Of a stretch of DNA of 13,828 nucleotides, positions 12,329 to 13,828 are shown in pieces. Both the position numbers and the translations under genes were made by a program. Within the stretch, counting starts at the first letter, position 1. Each line of letters starts with the position of its first letter. Origin of the DNA: Spirochaetaceae bacterium (lineage in GTDB: Bacteria; Spirochaetota; Spirochaetia; Treponematales; Breznakiellaceae). Under the pieces are notes generated by a model that was given only the letters and a program-made list of their open reading frames with translations, did no database searches and was not told where the DNA came from. The stretch lies in the NCBI GenBank assembly GCA_031290205.1, contig JAITNZ010000120.1, positions 1 to 13,828 of the forward strand. Direction: 5' to 3'.

Positions 12329-13621
12329 CTAAGCGCCCAGTGCCGCCGCTGTGTTGAAAATCGTCTCGAGCACCGGCGCGATCTGCTCCTCATCTAATGA
12401 AGAGTAGGCGAGGCGGATGTAGCTGCCGCCGAGGGCGACGACGCCGATGCCGTGGCGGGCGAGGAGTTCCCGTCGCAACGTTTCCGCATCGAAGCCGACG
12501 CAGGCAAAACTCATGAAGTAGCCGGAGTTGAACGGCAATGACCGCAGGGGCATAAAATCCTCATGGGCGGCGACAAATTGTTTGACGGCACGGTAGCGGG
12601 CACGGAGGAGCTCGTAGTTGCGCACTTTTTCGCCGGCGCTCCTCGGGTCGGCGCTTGTCTTTTTGAGGAGGAACTGAGCGGGGGTGTTGGAACAGGAAAC
12701 TGAGGAGCGGATGGCGCCTTCGAGCTTTTGAATCAGCGCGGCGAAATCCTCCGCCGCAAGCCCCTTCGAGCCAAACGTGAGGAATGCCACCCGCAGCCCC
12801 CAGACATAGTCCTCTTTCGTTGGTCCGTCGGCTTTTACCGCAATAATGCGCTCGTGTAAGCCGCTTAACACGGCAAAAAGCGATTCGGGAAAGCTGCCCT
12901 CTTCGTAGCGGAGCCCGAAATACGCATCATCGCAGAGGGCAAGCACGGCGGCGCCGCTTTCGGCAGCTTCGCGCAGGCATTCGCAGAGGGCAGCCGCCTC
13001 CTCGACGCTCGGCGAGTATCCGGCGGGATTGTTCGGAAAATTGAGGATGATCCGGACCGCCCCGCTTTTCGCTTCCTCGCGCACCGCCGTCCGTATCGCC
13101 TCGAGGTCGAGCCCGTCCCCCGCAAAAAACGGGACACCGCGTATCGAAGCCCCGCGCCGCGTTTCGAAAATCAGGCTGTAGTTATCCCATGAAGGGTCGT
13201 TTGCGATGATAGTCTGCCCTGCGCCGAGGAAAAGGTCTGCCGTATAGGAAATTCCCGCCGTTATGCCGGGCACGACGACCGGCAGCGAAATATTTTTTTC
13301 TTGCAGCGAAGGATTTTTGGCGAGTATCGCCTCTTTCCAGAGCGTCCTTGCCTCTTCAAAACCGGCTGTCGGCGCATAGGACACGATCTCCTCAGCCTTG
13401 AGCGCGTTGATACATTCGCCCAGCGCGGAGAGCATCATCGGTTTGCCGTTATGATACGCCATACCGATGGTTGCGTTCGCCGTTTTCGCGTCTTTTTTAG
13501 CTTCGGCGGACTGCGCGATGATGCCTTTCGGAAAGTAGATGCGCCGCCCGAAATCCGATAAGAGCCGCCCCGCGCTTGTCCTGTCCAATATGCTGTTGAG
13601 TTCTTCAGCCAGTGGGTTCAT
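12329..13621 (-). CDS. Class I/II PLP-dependent aminotransferase
   Basis: This is a fold-type I aminotransferase acting on an unknown amino acid, probably aromatic or aspartate-like. Visible elements are IGMAYHNGKPMMLSALGE (substrate-side start), SYAPTAGFEEARTLWKEAIL, VPGITAGISYTADLFLGAGQ, the NFPNNPAGY motif (residues 194-202) that contacts PLP, CDDAYFGLRYEEG with the aspartate pairing the pyridine nitrogen, and ADGPTKEDYVWGLRVAFLTFG with the likely Schiff-base lysine at 269. The C-terminus has GGSYIRLAYSSLDEEQI, placing the carboxylate-binding arginine. The length (430 aa) is normal. The N-terminus LFPKGI-like segment (RIYFPKGIIAQSAEA) matches an uncharacterised group of these enzymes rather than AspC. 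ATG 13621 has no clear ribosome site, and I see no better start. It is separated from luxS by a 640-bp repeat-rich gap. Confidence 0.9.
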   Translation of the reverse strand: MNPLAEELNSILDRTSAGRLLSDFGRRIYFPKGIIAQSAEAKKDAKTANATIGMAYHNGKPMMLSALGECINALKAEEIVSYAPTAGFEEARTLWKEAILAKNPSLQEKNISLPVVVPGITAGISYTADLFLGAGQTIIANDPSWDNYSLIFETRRGASIRGVPFFAGDGLDLEAIRTAVREEAKSGAVRIILNFPNNPAGYSPSVEEAAALCECLREAAESGAAVLALCDDAYFGLRYEEGSFPESLFAVLSGLHERIIAVKADGPTKEDYVWGLRVAFLTFGSKGLAAEDFAALIQKLEGAIRSSVSCSNTPAQFLLKKTSADPRSAGEKVRNYELLRARYRAVKQFVAAHEDFMPLRSLPFNSGYFMSFACVGFDAETLRRELLARHGIGVVALGGSYIRLAYSSLDEEQIAPVLETIFNTAAALGA

Positions 13622-13683
13622 TGTCTTTTAAAGGTAGCGTTTCACGGGGAAAAAATCAACCGGGGGGGGCAGTCTCCCCCAAC

Positions 13684-13720
13684 GCGCCGCAAAATTGCGG
13701 CGCTACCCCCTCTGCGGGGG
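13684..13720. repeat. Two adjacent GC-rich hairpins
   Basis: GCGCCGCAA and TTGCGGCGC (13684-13692, 13695-13703) are followed by CCCCC-TCTGC-GGGGG (13706-13720), which can extend through flanking GCTA/TAGC with a bulge. They lie just upstream of the aminotransferase gene, in a stretch (13622-13828) with no gene visible. They look like REP-type intergenic repeats; no terminator T-run follows. Confidence 0.5.
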
Positions 13721-13828
13721 CTAGCCCCGCCCCGCCCAATCACCGTGTCCGGTAGGACGTTGACGCAGTAAACCGTTCATGGCGTGGCGCAAGATGAGGT
13801 AACATTTCGCTGTCAATGCAGGTTCACC

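Overview
The window reads as a spirochaete chromosome, most likely a gut-associated Treponema or close relative. The single-stranded DNA-binding protein is of the treponemal type, the lipoprotein has a loose spirochaetal lipobox, long G/C homopolymers are common, and an [FeFe]-hydrogenase maturase (HydE) sits near a corrinoid-linked methyltransferase, as expected for an anaerobic H2 or one-carbon lifestyle. This placement comes from family recognition by eye, not from a database search. No rRNA, tRNA or CRISPR array was seen.

Layout. Positions 1-421 hold only repeats and terminator-like hairpins. Positions 422-3991 (minus strand) are a sulfate-assimilation cluster transcribed cysH > hicB > hicA > cysD > cysN: APS is made by CysDN and reduced by a [4Fe-4S]-type CysH. 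A HicBA toxin-antitoxin pair sits between the reductase and the sulfurylase genes. Positions 4059-4458 are a non-coding element of about 400 bp bounded by inverted repeats of about 72 nt. Positions 4605-8787 (plus strand) carry ssb, a lipoprotein with an Ig-like domain, an AT-rich methyltransferase gene broken by a C13 tract, a pterin-binding methyltransferase, a previously hidden 42-residue ORF, and a DUF2284 cysteine-rich protein. The last three overlap or couple translationally.

Positions 8690-11688 (minus strand) carry luxS > hydE > hemW. hemW begins inside the hydE stop codon, and its 3' end runs 98 bp into the convergent DUF2284 gene. Positions 11689-12328 are a repeat-rich gap with a possible transposase remnant. 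Positions 12329-13621 (minus strand) encode a class I aminotransferase, followed by GC-rich hairpins to the window edge.

The most notable points are a likely phase-variable (contingency) methyltransferase gene switched by its poly-C tract, a small palindromic element that appears to have inserted in frame into the 5' end of cysN with a 7-bp flanking direct repeat, the unlisted small genes hicA (57 aa) and the 42-aa coupled ORF, and several families of dispersed palindromes.
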